Shown: in pieces, positions 18,108 to 28,000 of the stretch
Layout: each line of letters starts with the position of its first letter
Position numbering within the stretch: position 1 is the stretch's first letter
Origin: Lachnospiraceae bacterium
GTDB lineage: Bacteria; Bacillota; Clostridia; Lachnospirales; Lachnospiraceae
Reading direction: 5' to 3'
NCBI GenBank assembly: GCA_017450065.1
Contig: JAFSYI010000004.1
Span: 40,525-104,524 of the forward strand
Length of the DNA: 64,000 bases
Notes under the pieces: generated by a model
Told to the model about the DNA's origin: nothing
Database searches by the model: none
Seen by the model: the letters and a program-made list of their open reading frames with translations, nothing else
Made by a program: the position numbers and the translations under genes

Positions 18108-18656
18108 TCAATGCCTGTCTGTTTTAAGCACGGCTCTGTTTTTATAGATATAATCTATCAGTGAAACTATTGTAAGTATCAGTGCGATCCATGTAAGGAT
18201 GACTGTGGTTATCCTGAAAAAAGGAAGATCCACATCACCTATCATAAACCCTATCATTATCATCTGAAATACTGTCTTGAACTTTCCCCAGTAACTTGCT
18301 GCTATCACAACCCCGTTATCGGACGCAACAAGCCTTAACCCGCTGATGATGAACTCCCTGCTTATTATAACTATTGCCATCCACTCTTTAAGTGCTCCGT
18401 TTGCAACCAGGCAAATAAGAGCAGAACATACCAGCAGCTTGTCGGCCAATGGATCCATAAACTTTCCGAAGTTTGTTACAAGACCGTATTTCCTCGCAAT
18501 CTTTCCGTCAAAAAGATCGGTAAAGCTTGCGATAATAAATATTGCAAGAGCTATCCACTTATGAAATCCCTGCGGTATATCGGCAAGCATAAAGAAAACA
18601 AAGAAAGGGATCATAATAACTCTTAGAATTGTTAACCTGTTAGGCAGATTCATCAC
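18108..18656 (-). CDS. pgsA: CDP-diacylglycerol-glycerol-3-phosphate 3-phosphatidyltransferase
   Basis: Makes phosphatidylglycerol phosphate from CDP-diacylglycerol and glycerol 3-phosphate in the membrane. The CDP-alcohol transferase signature D-G-x2-A-R-x8-G-x3-D-x3-D runs from DGKIARKYG to FGKFMDPLADK near residues 48-72. Four to five membrane helices are seen in 182 residues, the normal size. It overlaps the end of rimO by 17 bases and is followed by cinA. PssA (36508-37197) is its paralogue for the serine branch. Assignment to PgsA and not PssA rests on the FMDPLADK form and on neighbours. Confidence 0.93.
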   Translation of the reverse strand: MMNLPNRLTILRVIMIPFFVFFMLADIPQGFHKWIALAIFIIASFTDLFDGKIARKYGLVTNFGKFMDPLADKLLVCSALICLVANGALKEWMAIVIISREFIISGLRLVASDNGVVIAASYWGKFKTVFQMIMIGFMIGDVDLPFFRITTVILTWIALILTIVSLIDYIYKNRAVLKTDRH

Positions 18657-19980
18657 ATAATTCTCCGATCAGGTCGTATTCGTTTGCACCTGTTACTTCA
18701 ACTCGTACAATGTCTCCGCTCATGATTTCGCGGTCAGAATCCACAAAGATCATCCCGTCAACTTCCGGAGCATCCATATAGGTGCGGCCTACATATATAT
18801 CCTCATCAGCAAGACGTCCTTCGATCATCACATCAAGCTTTCTTCCCGTCATCCCTTCGGCATGTCTGAAAGCAATCTCCTGCTGAAGCTCCATTATTTC
18901 GTTTCGTCTTAAAGCCTTTACTTCTTCATCTATCTGCCCCGGCATAAGAGCCGCGGCCGTATCTTCCTCTTCTGAATACGCAAAAACCCCGAGCCGTTCA
19001 AACTTCATGTCCCTGACAAAGCTTTTCAGTATTTCATGGTCTTCCTGTGTTTCACCCGGAAAACCTGTTATGAGTGTCGTCCTTATTGCAATATCCGGGA
19101 TCTCTTCCCTAAGCTTTCCTATTATACCTCGAAGCTCATTGCAGTCCGTTCTCCTGCCCATTCTTTTCAGTATTGCATCGGATGCATGCTGGACAGGCAT
19201 ATCTATATACTTGCAGATCTTCGGTTCCTCTTTTATTACCCTTATCAGCTCATCCGTTATCTCTTCAGGATAACAGTACTGAAGCCTTATCCATTCAATA
19301 CCGTCAATAAGACAAAGCTTTTTCAGAAGTTCGGGCAGCATATTCCGGCCGTAAATATCCGTTCCGTAAAGGGTTGTCTCCTGGGCTACAAGTATAAGCT
19401 CTTTTACCCCCTTTGATGAAAGTCCCCGGGCCTCTTTAACAAGTCGTTCCACAGGGAAGGAACGGTAATGCCCCCTTATCTTTGGAATAATGCAGTAAGT
19501 GCAGCATTTATCGCATCCCTCGGCGATCTTAAGATAAGAATAAAATCCGCCTGTTGACATCACTCTTTCTGCTTCCGGTATCAGCAGCCTGTCAACCGGT
19601 TCAAGCTTCTGAACACTTCCGCCTGCAAGCACCTCATCTATTACCCGGCCAATCCCGTCGTAAGCTGTGGTACCGACAATGGCATCAACCTCGGGAATTT
19701 CTTTATGTATTTCCCCGGCATAACGCTGCGCCAGGCATCCGGTCACAATAAGAGCCCTGCATCTTGCACTGTCATCTGTACGAAGTCTTCCGTAATCCAG
19801 AATGGTATTTATGCTTTCCTCTTTTGCATCCTGAATGAAGCAGCATGAATTTACGATAATAATATCCGCTTCATTCTCATCATCCGTAAACTCATAGCCG
19901 GCATCTCTCAGTATACCGAGCATATACTCGGAGTCAACGAGATTCTTATCGCACCCAAGGGAAACAAACAATACCTTCAT
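18640..19980 (-). CDS. rimO: Ribosomal protein S12 methylthiotransferase RimO
   Basis: A radical-SAM enzyme with two iron-sulfur clusters that adds a methylthio group to an aspartate of ribosomal protein S12. The N-terminal domain has cluster cysteines in VSLGCDKNLVDSE and NSCCFIQDAKEE, the radical-SAM triad is CDKCCTYC near residue 155, and the C-terminus is a TRAM domain. The YCIIPKIRG continuation favours RimO over MiaB. I use ATG 19980 (MKVLFVSLG); a TTG at 20001 overlapping rpoZ is possible. The gene lies between rpoZ and pgsA and overlaps both closely. Confidence 0.95.
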   Translation of the reverse strand: MKVLFVSLGCDKNLVDSEYMLGILRDAGYEFTDDENEADIIIVNSCCFIQDAKEESINTILDYGRLRTDDSARCRALIVTGCLAQRYAGEIHKEIPEVDAIVGTTAYDGIGRVIDEVLAGGSVQKLEPVDRLLIPEAERVMSTGGFYSYLKIAEGCDKCCTYCIIPKIRGHYRSFPVERLVKEARGLSSKGVKELILVAQETTLYGTDIYGRNMLPELLKKLCLIDGIEWIRLQYCYPEEITDELIRVIKEEPKICKYIDMPVQHASDAILKRMGRRTDCNELRGIIGKLREEIPDIAIRTTLITGFPGETQEDHEILKSFVRDMKFERLGVFAYSEEEDTAAALMPGQIDEEVKALRRNEIMELQQEIAFRHAEGMTGRKLDVMIEGRLADEDIYVGRTYMDAPEVDGMIFVDSDREIMSGDIVRVEVTGANEYDLIGELCDESA

Positions 19981-19987
19981 ATCCGGA

Positions 19988-20218
19988 TCATTCTCCGACA
20001 ACCTTGACTACGCCCGAATTAAGCTCCTCAATAGCTACCGAAAGAGGTTTCTTTTCGGACGAATTGACCACCGGTGTGGGTGCTCCGTCTATAAGCTGCC
20101 TTGCACGCTTGCTTGTGGCCATAACTATTGAATAGCGGCTGTTAACTACCGGCTGCTCGCCTTCCTCAACCTCACTGTTCACTACCTTCATAAGATCACT
20201 GTATGACGGATGTAACAT
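19988..20218 (-). CDS. rpoZ: RNA polymerase omega subunit
   Basis: A 76-residue protein with the omega signature SRYSIVMATSKRARQLIDG, which helps fold the beta' subunit, and the clostridial ending KPLSVAIEELNSGVVKV. It sits between gmk and rimO; gmk-rpoZ is a widely conserved pair. Its stop codon is 7 bases from the rimO start I prefer. Confidence 0.95.
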   Translation of the reverse strand: MLHPSYSDLMKVVNSEVEEGEQPVVNSRYSIVMATSKRARQLIDGAPTPVVNSSEKKPLSVAIEELNSGVVKVVGE

Positions 20219-20247
20219 TTCTTAACCTCCTAAGATACATATTTGTT

Positions 20248-20877
20248 TTAATGTTTATTAAAGAACTCTCCGAATCCTTTTACAACATCATCTATAAGAT
20301 CCATATTTCTGAATGTCGCATATTTGGCAGACTGGATGGTATTGTGAACCCTTTTTACACATTCATCAAGATCATCGTTTATTATCAGAAAATCATATTC
20401 CCCGATAACCTCAGCTTCCTTTGCGCCCTGCCTCATACGCTTCAATATTGTTTCTTCATTCTCCGTGCCACGTCCCTTCAGCCTGTTGTAAACCTCATCC
20501 ACACTGGGCGGCATAACAAACAGAAGCAATGCGTCCGGCCGCTTCTCCTTTATCTGAAGCGCTCCCTGCTGTTCTATTTCCAATATGACATCCTTGCCGT
20601 CCTTAAGCATCTTCTCCACGTATTCCGCGGGAGTACCGTAATAATTATCAACATAACGCGCATACTCAAGCAGTTCTTCTGCTTTGATCATGTCTTCAAA
20701 TTCTTCCACGGTCTTAAAAAAATACTCACGGCCGTCCTTTTCTCCGGGTCTTGGCGATCTGGTAGTGGCAGAAACAGACAAAGCATAGTTATCATACTTA
20801 TCCAGAAGCTCTTTGACTATCGTACCCTTACCCGAACCTGCAAAACCCGATAATATGAGCAGTATACCTTTTTTCAT
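20248..20877 (-). CDS. gmk: Guanylate kinase
   Basis: Phosphorylates GMP to GDP with ATP. P-loop GFAGSGKGTIVKEL at residues 11-24, GMP-binding SATTRSPRPGEKDGREY and the lid arginines in KGRGTENEETILKRM. Length 209, normal. It is 37 bases after yicC and 29 before rpoZ, the usual yicC-gmk-rpoZ order of Firmicutes. The small remA/DUF370 gene that often lies between yicC and gmk is absent. Confidence 0.97.
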   Translation of the reverse strand: MKKGILLILSGFAGSGKGTIVKELLDKYDNYALSVSATTRSPRPGEKDGREYFFKTVEEFEDMIKAEELLEYARYVDNYYGTPAEYVEKMLKDGKDVILEIEQQGALQIKEKRPDALLLFVMPPSVDEVYNRLKGRGTENEETILKRMRQGAKEAEVIGEYDFLIINDDLDECVKRVHNTIQSAKYATFRNMDLIDDVVKGFGEFFNKH

Positions 20878-20914
20878 GAATACCTCCCCGGATAAATGTT
20901 TTTAATCCGTATGA

Positions 20915-21793
20915 TCACTCTATGTTCTGTATCTGTTCACGTACCTTTTCTATATCGGTCTTAAGATCGATCGCAACATTGGATGTCAGCAGATCATTGG
21001 ACTTGCTCAGGATCGTATTTGCCTCCCTGTTCATCTCCTGCGCGATAAAATCAAGCTTTCTCCCCACAGAACCACCGGTCTTCAAAGTAACCTCTGTGCT
21101 CTTTATATGGCTTCTGAGCCTTACAAGCTCCTCATCAACGCATACCCTGTCAGCAAAAAGAGCCACCTCTGTCAATATCCTGCTCTCGTCGATCTTAACA
21201 TCGGCCAGCATGTCCCTGACCCTCTCGGTGATCTTCTGCCTGTATTCGTCAATAATGGCGGGAGCCCGTTTCTCGATCTCATCCACATAACCGAGCATTT
21301 CCTCAAGTTTGCCGATCAGATCCTGCTTAAGATTACTGCCTTCCGTCAAACGTGAATTTACAAATGCTTCGCTTGCACCGCGTATTGCATTTTCCAGGTC
21401 GCTCCATAGTTCTTCCTCATCGATCTCCTGTTCTTCCAATGTGAATACCTCCGGATATCTTGACAGAACCGATACCCTTATATCATTATCGAGTCCGAAC
21501 TCATTTCCCATCTCATTAAGATATTTAAGATATGCCTTTGCCATATCCTTATTATATTTCAGGCTGAAATTATCCTCTGTATAGTCCTCATAAGTGATAT
21601 ATACGTCAACCTTTCCTCTCTGTATATATTCCTTAAGAAGATTACGGACAGACGACTCAAAGAAGCTGAGCTTCTTTGGCATTTTTATATTAACATCCAG
21701 GTATCTGTGATTAACGGATTTGATCTCCACGGTGATCTTACGCTTCTCATCACAGTATTCGGCGCGTCCGAACCCCGTCATGCTTTTTATCAT
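20915..21793 (-). CDS. YicC family endoribonuclease-like protein
   Basis: The first residues MIKSMTGFGRAE are the hallmark of the YicC/YloC family, and the C-terminal part KLDFIAQEMNREANTILSKS is its second conserved block. E. coli YicC is reported as an RNase; the Bacillus protein YloC is related. The protein is 292 residues with a long helical middle. It opens an operon with gmk, rpoZ, rimO, pgsA and cinA, and a strong promoter lies 90 bases upstream. Confidence 0.92.
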   Translation of the reverse strand: MIKSMTGFGRAEYCDEKRKITVEIKSVNHRYLDVNIKMPKKLSFFESSVRNLLKEYIQRGKVDVYITYEDYTEDNFSLKYNKDMAKAYLKYLNEMGNEFGLDNDIRVSVLSRYPEVFTLEEQEIDEEELWSDLENAIRGASEAFVNSRLTEGSNLKQDLIGKLEEMLGYVDEIEKRAPAIIDEYRQKITERVRDMLADVKIDESRILTEVALFADRVCVDEELVRLRSHIKSTEVTLKTGGSVGRKLDFIAQEMNREANTILSKSNDLLTSNVAIDLKTDIEKVREQIQNIE

Positions 21794-21881
21794 TACCCTT
21801 CTCCTTACCCGAGCGTTTCACTGATCCATATACTGACTTCACCAGGCTTAAGCAGACTTTGCCCGTCTGTTTGCGATAAAT

Positions 21882-21910
21882 ATTATATGCCAGCCCCCGG
21901 ACTCCGTCAA
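21882..21910 (-). promoter_or_regulatory. yicC operon promoter
   Basis: TTGACG (21910-21905), 17-base spacer and TATAAT (21887-21882) on the minus strand, placed between the porB stop and yicC. It should drive yicC-gmk-rpoZ-rimO-pgsA-cinA. Confidence 0.8.
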
Positions 21911-21917
21911 GGAATTA

Positions 21918-22856
21918 TTACCTCTCGCACCTGTATTTAAGGTCTTCCCAGCGCCTGTCAACCTCGTTCTGGAACTGAACGATCAGATCCTCGTTTCCTT
22001 TTTTGAACAGATGCTTAAATCTTCCCTGTTCTCTCAGGAAATCCTCGATCGGAAGCTTCTTCTTCGGCTCGTAATTAAGTATCCATTTGCCGTGATCCAC
22101 TTCAAAAAGCGGCCAGTAACAGGTCTCCACGCCCAGCCTGCAGATCTTCATTATTTCCGAAGTCTCATACCGCCAGCCCCTCGGACACGGCGCCATAATG
22201 TTAAGGAAAGCAGCTCCTTCCGTATAGATCGCCTTCTCCGACTTTTCATACATATCCTTGAAATTCTGTGTCAGGGTTGTCTGCGCAACATAGGGAACGT
22301 CATGCTCTGCGATTATTGCAGCGAGGTCCTTCCTGTTCTGCATCTTTCCGTTCGACTGTGTCCCGACCGGCGTTGTAGTGGTATCGGCAAACATCGGAGT
22401 AGCCGATGAGCGCTGGATACCGGTATTCATGTATGCTCCGTTGTCGTAGCATACATAGACCATGTCATGTCCCCTCTCCATTGCTCCGGAAAGTGACTGG
22501 AATCCGATATCATAGGTTCCTCCGTCTCCACCGAACGTAATAAACTTGAAATTATCGTCTTCGCTTATCTTTCCGCGTTTCTTCAGGGCCCTGTATGCCG
22601 TTTCCACTCCCGAGAGCGTGGCTCCGGCATTTTCAAAAGCATTATGTATATATGAATCCTCCCATGCTGTGTAAGGATACATAAATGTAGACACCTCAAG
22701 ACAGCCTGTGGCATTACCTATGACCGCACGGTCTCCTTCATGCAGTGCCCTTAACACACCACGTACAGCTATTGTCGCTCCACAGCCTGCGCACATCCTG
22801 TGTCCCGCAGCAAGACGCTCGGGCTTGTTCATAACCTCTTTAAGATTGTAACTCAT
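21918..22856 (-). CDS. porB: 2-oxoacid:ferredoxin oxidoreductase, beta subunit (TPP-binding)
   Basis: The thiamine-diphosphate subunit of a four-subunit pyruvate- or related 2-oxoacid:ferredoxin oxidoreductase. Seen: HRMCAGCGATIA at the start, cluster cysteines in NATGCLEV and later a lone cysteine near APCPRGW, and the TPP motif GDGGTYDIGFQSL ... CYDNGAYMNTG. Length 312 matches archaeal and Thermotoga PorB. The start follows GGGAGG. Last gene of porC-D-A-B. Pyruvate is the likeliest substrate because the Por form of beta subunit has these four cysteines; VorB and IorB remain possible. Confidence 0.88.
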   Translation of the reverse strand: MSYNLKEVMNKPERLAAGHRMCAGCGATIAVRGVLRALHEGDRAVIGNATGCLEVSTFMYPYTAWEDSYIHNAFENAGATLSGVETAYRALKKRGKISEDDNFKFITFGGDGGTYDIGFQSLSGAMERGHDMVYVCYDNGAYMNTGIQRSSATPMFADTTTTPVGTQSNGKMQNRKDLAAIIAEHDVPYVAQTTLTQNFKDMYEKSEKAIYTEGAAFLNIMAPCPRGWRYETSEIMKICRLGVETCYWPLFEVDHGKWILNYEPKKKLPIEDFLREQGRFKHLFKKGNEDLIVQFQNEVDRRWEDLKYRCER

Positions 22857-22869
22857 ACCTTGCGCCTCC

Positions 22870-24051
22870 CTATTCCCTTAAGCCTATATATTTATACTGT
22901 TCAGGCTCTTTCCCGCCTTTTATCACAGCATCCATTTCATTAAAGATATCATATACATGATCCACAGTGAAATCACGGCCGGCAAGACCGTATATATAGC
23001 TTATTGCCTCTGTTGATACCTTATGTTTAAACAGTGCGGCACATACCTCCATGCTGAGGGGGCCTCCGTTGCCGTTATAGCTTTCACATCTGTCCATGAT
23101 CGCAACACATTTACAGTTCCTCAGGGCATCTGCTATCTCCTTTGCCGGGAAAGGCCTGAATACTCTGAGCTTGAGGATTCCGGCTTTCATTCCGTTTTCC
23201 CTGAGATCGTCGCATGCCTGCTTGGCTGTTCCTGCCGCAGAGCCCATGATCAGCATGATATAGTCTGCATCCTCTGTCCTGTATTCCTCAAAAAGTCCGT
23301 ATTTTCTTCCCGATATATGTTCGAACCTCCGGGCAACCTCAAGAATTACTTCCTTGCTGTTCTCCATTGCAATTTCCTGATTCTTCTTGGCCTCCATGGC
23401 ATAACCGGAGATTGAATAGGGGCCTACCGAAACAGGCTTGCCGGGGTTGAGCAGATATTCCTCAGGCTCATATGTACCCACAAAATCCCTTACCGTATCA
23501 TCATCCAGAAGCTCAATGTTCTGTACCGCATGGGATGTGATAAATCCGTCCTGGCATATCATTATCGGAAGATGTACTTTCTTATTCTCTGCTATCGGAT
23601 ACGCCTGTATGAAATTATCATATGCTTCCTGATTGGTCTCCGCATATATCTGTATCCAGCCCGCGTCCCTTGCTCCCATGCTGTCCGAATGGTCGCAGTT
23701 AATATTGATAGGTCCCGACAGCGTACGGTTTACAAGCGCAAGTGCGCATGGCATACGGTTGGAGGCAGCAAGCAGCAGTTCCTCCCACATAAGTGCGAGT
23801 CCTGCCGATGATGTTGCCGTAAGACTCCTTGCCCCGGCTGCTTCGGCACCTATGGTCGCACTCATGGACGAATGCTCGGATTCAACAGGTATGAATTCCG
23901 TATCCATCTGTCCGTTTGCAATGTACGTGGAAACCATCTGAGGGATCTCCGTTGACGGCGTTATGGGAAATGCCGGCATAACATCCGGATTGACCTGACG
24001 TATTGCATAAGCAACTGCCTCGTTTCCCGACATTCTGTCCTTCTTTGGCAT
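22870..24051 (-). CDS. porA: 2-oxoacid:ferredoxin oxidoreductase, alpha subunit
   Basis: The subunit that binds the substrate and pairs with PorB. The N-terminus MSGNEAVAYAIRQVNPDVMPAF is followed by the family motif FPITPSTEIP and ESEHSSMSATIGAEAAGAR, which contact TPP. The second half is the transketolase C-like domain (IMGSAAGTAKQACDDL). Length 393 is normal. Its start codon directly follows the porD stop, and porB begins 13 bases after it. The pyrimidine-binding glutamate of ESEH is present, as expected of an active enzyme. Confidence 0.88.
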   Translation of the reverse strand: MPKKDRMSGNEAVAYAIRQVNPDVMPAFPITPSTEIPQMVSTYIANGQMDTEFIPVESEHSSMSATIGAEAAGARSLTATSSAGLALMWEELLLAASNRMPCALALVNRTLSGPININCDHSDSMGARDAGWIQIYAETNQEAYDNFIQAYPIAENKKVHLPIMICQDGFITSHAVQNIELLDDDTVRDFVGTYEPEEYLLNPGKPVSVGPYSISGYAMEAKKNQEIAMENSKEVILEVARRFEHISGRKYGLFEEYRTEDADYIMLIMGSAAGTAKQACDDLRENGMKAGILKLRVFRPFPAKEIADALRNCKCVAIMDRCESYNGNGGPLSMEVCAALFKHKVSTEAISYIYGLAGRDFTVDHVYDIFNEMDAVIKGGKEPEQYKYIGLRE

Positions 24052-24354
24052 CTACATTCCCTCCCTCATTGTGATCGCACCAAAGGGACAGGCTTTCTCG
24101 CATATACCGCATCCCTTGCAGTGATCGTAATCAAAATCAAGTCTCTTGCTGTCCTTAACGGGTATGCTTCCGTCAGGACATACCGGTGCACATAAAAGAC
24201 ACTGTTTACATTTCTCCACTGACAGTACAGGTGTCCGGGTCCTCCACTCACCCGTATTGAATTCCTTTGACGTGCCTCCCGCAAACATCATTAATCCCTC
24301 GGTAAGAGACTGATGGGGAGTCTGTTCATTGATCTTATTTACATCCGTTCTCAT
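24052..24354 (-). CDS. porD: 2-oxoacid:ferredoxin oxidoreductase, delta subunit (two 4Fe-4S clusters)
   Basis: A 100-residue ferredoxin-like subunit with two C-x2-C-x2-C-x3-C cluster motifs: CKQCLLCAPVCP and CKGCGICEKACP. It carries electrons from the TPP site to external ferredoxin. The N-terminal about 35 residues (GEWRTRTPV) are the usual PorD extension. Located between porC and porA with no space before porA, so the subunits are co-translated. Confidence 0.92.
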   Translation of the reverse strand: MRTDVNKINEQTPHQSLTEGLMMFAGGTSKEFNTGEWRTRTPVLSVEKCKQCLLCAPVCPDGSIPVKDSKRLDFDYDHCKGCGICEKACPFGAITMREGM

Positions 24355-24380
24355 ATCGTTCCTTTCTCTGCTTCCCCTGT

Positions 24381-24965
24381 TTACTTAAGATCCCCGGCCA
24401 AAGCTTCAAACGTCATGGTAAGAGCTCTCATATTTCCTTCAATAACTTCCGGTTTCCTGGCAAACTTATGCTCATAAGATGTACGCATTTCGCGTATGAA
24501 CGACTCTTTGTCCATTACTCCGCTGACAGCCACCGCTGCAGCAAGCATTGGTGAATTGGGAAAGTTCTTTCCAAGAGTCTCAACCGATATTGCTCTGGCA
24601 TCAACTGTATATACACGCCCTTTGTATCCCCTGAGCAGTCCTGTTATCTCTTCCTTTTTCTTAGGTGTATTGATTATTATGGCACCGTCATCCTTAAGCC
24701 CGGCTGTTACATCAACCGAGTGGAGCAGTGTTTCGTCAACCACTACCACAAGATCCGGTGTATATATATTGGAATGAACTCTTATCTCATCCCTGCTTAT
24801 CCTGTTATAGGCTGTTATCGGTGCACCCATCCTCTCAGGTCCGTATTCCGGAAATCCCTGAACATAAGCACCTGTCTTAAATGCCACATCAGCCAACAGC
24901 AAAGCCGCTGTTTTAGCGCCCTGGCCACCTCTTCCGTGCCATCTTATCTCAAGTCCCTGACCCAT
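24381..24965 (-). CDS. porC: 2-oxoacid:ferredoxin oxidoreductase, gamma subunit
   Basis: First gene of the oxidoreductase operon. The N-terminus EIRWHGRGGQGAKTAALLLAD is the gamma-subunit signature; FPEYGPERMGAPITAYNRI is the second conserved block. In fused pyruvate:ferredoxin oxidoreductases the same domain lies inside the single chain. Length 194. It starts after AAGGAG and is preceded by a promoter and an inverted repeat. Confidence 0.9.
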   Translation of the reverse strand: MGQGLEIRWHGRGGQGAKTAALLLADVAFKTGAYVQGFPEYGPERMGAPITAYNRISRDEIRVHSNIYTPDLVVVVDETLLHSVDVTAGLKDDGAIIINTPKKKEEITGLLRGYKGRVYTVDARAISVETLGKNFPNSPMLAAAVAVSGVMDKESFIREMRTSYEHKFARKPEVIEGNMRALTMTFEALAGDLK

Positions 24966-24995
24966 TTCCGTCTCCTTGTATCTTTTTTCATAGAG

Positions 24996-25017
24996 GGTAC
25001 CGCTGTTGTCCGGTACC
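24996..25017. promoter_or_regulatory. Inverted repeat in the porC leader
   Basis: GGTACCG (24996-25002), eight bases, CGGTACC (25011-25017). No T-run follows on the minus strand, so it is not an ordinary terminator. Its place between the promoter and porC suits an operator or an RNA hairpin that affects the por transcript; function unknown. Confidence 0.45.
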
Positions 25018-25044
25018 GTTTGCTATGCTTACCGCAACATTACC

Positions 25045-25074
25045 ATTATATACAGCTTTATACCCTGATGTAAA
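25045..25074 (-). promoter_or_regulatory. porC operon promoter
   Basis: TTTACA (25074-25069), 18-base spacer, TATAAT (25050-25045), just after the polC stop codon at 25084. Confidence 0.6.
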
Positions 25075-25083
25075 GCAAAAGCT

Positions 25084-28000
25084 TCATGTCATGGAAAAAA
25101 TATCGGACAGAGACAGCTGGTTGGATTCCGGAAGATTTCCAAGGATCCCAAGCGAAGCCAGCTTGTCGATCACGGTATTTGACACCTTGGTCCTTTCCCT
25201 GAAATCATCCTTTGAGATAAACGGTCCGTCCTTGCAGGCATCCACTATGGCATCCGCAGCCTTGTCTCCCAGGCCTTCTATACTGCCAAGATGCGGCATT
25301 ATCTTTCCGTCTATGATCTGGCATTTATGCGCCTTTACCGTAAAAAGATCTATCGGTGTAAACTCATAGCCTCTTGCATACATTTCCTGGACAAGACGCA
25401 TATCTTTAAGTTCATCCTGTTCCTTCTTGGAAAGACTGTCCTCCCTCTTCCTGTAATCCGCCAGATAACGTTCAAGCTCTGCCCTTCCGAGGCACATCTT
25501 TTCATAAGAAAAACCCGAAGCCCTGATGCTGTAAAAGGCCGCATAATAAGCCAGGGGATAATTAACCTTGTAGTATGCTATCCTCCACGCCATCATGACA
25601 TACGCTGCCGCATGTGCTTTGGGGAACATATACTTGATCTTTTCACAGGACCTTATATACCAGTCGGGAACGTCATGATCGGCCATATCCTTCTTCCACT
25701 CATCCCATTTGGTGCTTTTATGACCGGCAACCTTTCCCTTTCTTACATCCTCCATTATCTTAAATGATTCCTCGGAATCAAGCCCCATATTGATAAGGTA
25801 TGTCATTATATCATCTCTGGTGCAGATACATGTCGATATGGTTGCTGTTCCGTCAGCTATCAGATCCTGGGCATTGTTAAGCCATACATCCGTTCCGTGC
25901 GACAGGCCTGATATTCTTACAAGATCCGAGAATGCCTGTGGTTTGGCATCAATGACCATCTGCATGGCAAAATCAGTTCCAAACTCCGGAATCCCGAGTG
26001 TCCCGAGCTTTGTTCCCCCTATATCCGAAGGCTCGATCTTAAGTGCCTGTGTATTCTGGAAAAGAGACATTACATCTTTATCATCAAGCGGCACCTGCTG
26101 CGGATCGGTATCCGTCAGATCCTTTAACATCTTTATCATTGTGGGATCATCATGTCCGAGTATATCCAGCTTGAGCAGGTTGTGGTCTATGGAGTGATAA
26201 TCAAAATGTGTCGTTTTGATATCTGTCTCCATATCATTGGCCGGGTGCTGTATGGGAGTGAACGAATAGATCTCATCTCCCACAGGCAGTACGATTATAC
26301 CGCCCGGATGCTGGCCTGTTGTCCTGTGGATCCCGGTACATCCCATGGTTATACGGTTAATCTCACATGAACGTTTCTTGATGCCTCTTTCTTCAAAATA
26401 ATTCTTGACGTATCCGTACGCCGTTTTATCTGCAAGAGTACCTATTGTACCGGCCCGGAAGGTCTGTCCGTCACCGAAAATAACCTCTGTATATTTATGG
26501 GCTTTCGACTGATATTCTCCCGAAAAATTAAGATCTATGTCGGGTTCCTTGTCTCCCTTGAATCCGAGGAAGGTTTCAAAGGGTATATCAAAACCCTCTT
26601 TGTTAAGCGGATGTCCGCATTCGGGGCATATCTTATCCGGCATGTCGCAGCCTGCACGTCCGGCATATGCCCTGACCTCATCCGATTCAAAATCAACATA
26701 ATGACATTCCGGGCACAGATAGTGCGGCGCCAGCGGGTTTACCTCTGTTATGCCCGCCATTGTGGCTACGAACGAAGAACCGACAGAGCCTCTGGACCCT
26801 ACAAGATATCCGTCTTCCATGGACTTCCACACAAGCTTCTGGGCAATTATGTACATAACGGCAAAGCCGTTGCTGATGATCGAGTTAAGCTCTCGCTCAA
26901 GTCTTGACGAAACCTGGACCGGGAGATCGTCACCGTACATTTCGTGAGCCCTGTTATAGCAGATATCCCTTAATATTCTGTCCGAATCCTCGATGACCGG
27001 AGGGCACTTATCCGGTCGTACAGGCTCGATCCTGTCCACCATGTCAGCTATAAGTCTGGTATTTGTGACCACCACCTCATAAGCCTTGTCATATGGAAGA
27101 TAATCGAATTCCTTCATCATCTCTTCCGTAGTCCTTAAATAAAGCGGTGCCTGGTCATCCGCATCCTTAAAGCCCTTACCGGCCATTATAATACGCCTGT
27201 ATATCTCATCCTCCGGATCAAGGAAATGCACATCACAGGTGGCAACAACCGGTTTGCCCAGCTGTTCACCCAGAGCTATTATTTTCCTGTTTATATTAAT
27301 AAGATCCTCTTTTGAATTTATATTCTCATGTTTCTCATCGGCAAGCATATACTCGTTGTTTCCAAGCGGCTGAATCTCCAGATAATCGTAAAACCCGGCT
27401 ATTCTGATAATATCCTCTTCACTCCGCTCTTCAACTATCGCTCTGTAGAGTTCACCTGCCTCGCAGGCAGAACCGATTATAAGTCCTTCGCGGTATTTCT
27501 GCAGCACGCTCTTGGGTATTCTCTGGTTTCTGTGGAAATATTTAAGGTGTGACAGTGATACAAGCTTATAAAGGTTTACCCTTCCCACTTCATTCTTTGC
27601 AAGAATGATCACGTGGTATGACATGGACTTCTTAATTATGTCAACCGATTCTTTTCCATACCTCTCGAGCGCTTCAAGATCTTCAATTCCCTTATCCTCA
27701 AGCATCTTAATAAGCTTCATGAATATCTCGGCTGTGCATTCCGCGTCATCCACTGCTCTGTGATGATGTTCCAGTGATACCTTGAGAGCCTTTGCCACAT
27801 TGTCAAGCCTGAACTTACCCAGTTCGGGCAGCAGAGCCTGTGCCATGTACATCGTATCCAGATATGTGAAATCAGTCTCTATACCGAGATCCTTTGCCTT
27901 CTGTCTGATAAATCCCGTATCAAATTTGGCATTGTGTGCCACAAGCGCACAGCCTTCACAGAACTTAAGGAACTCAGGTAATACCTCTGTTATATACGGA

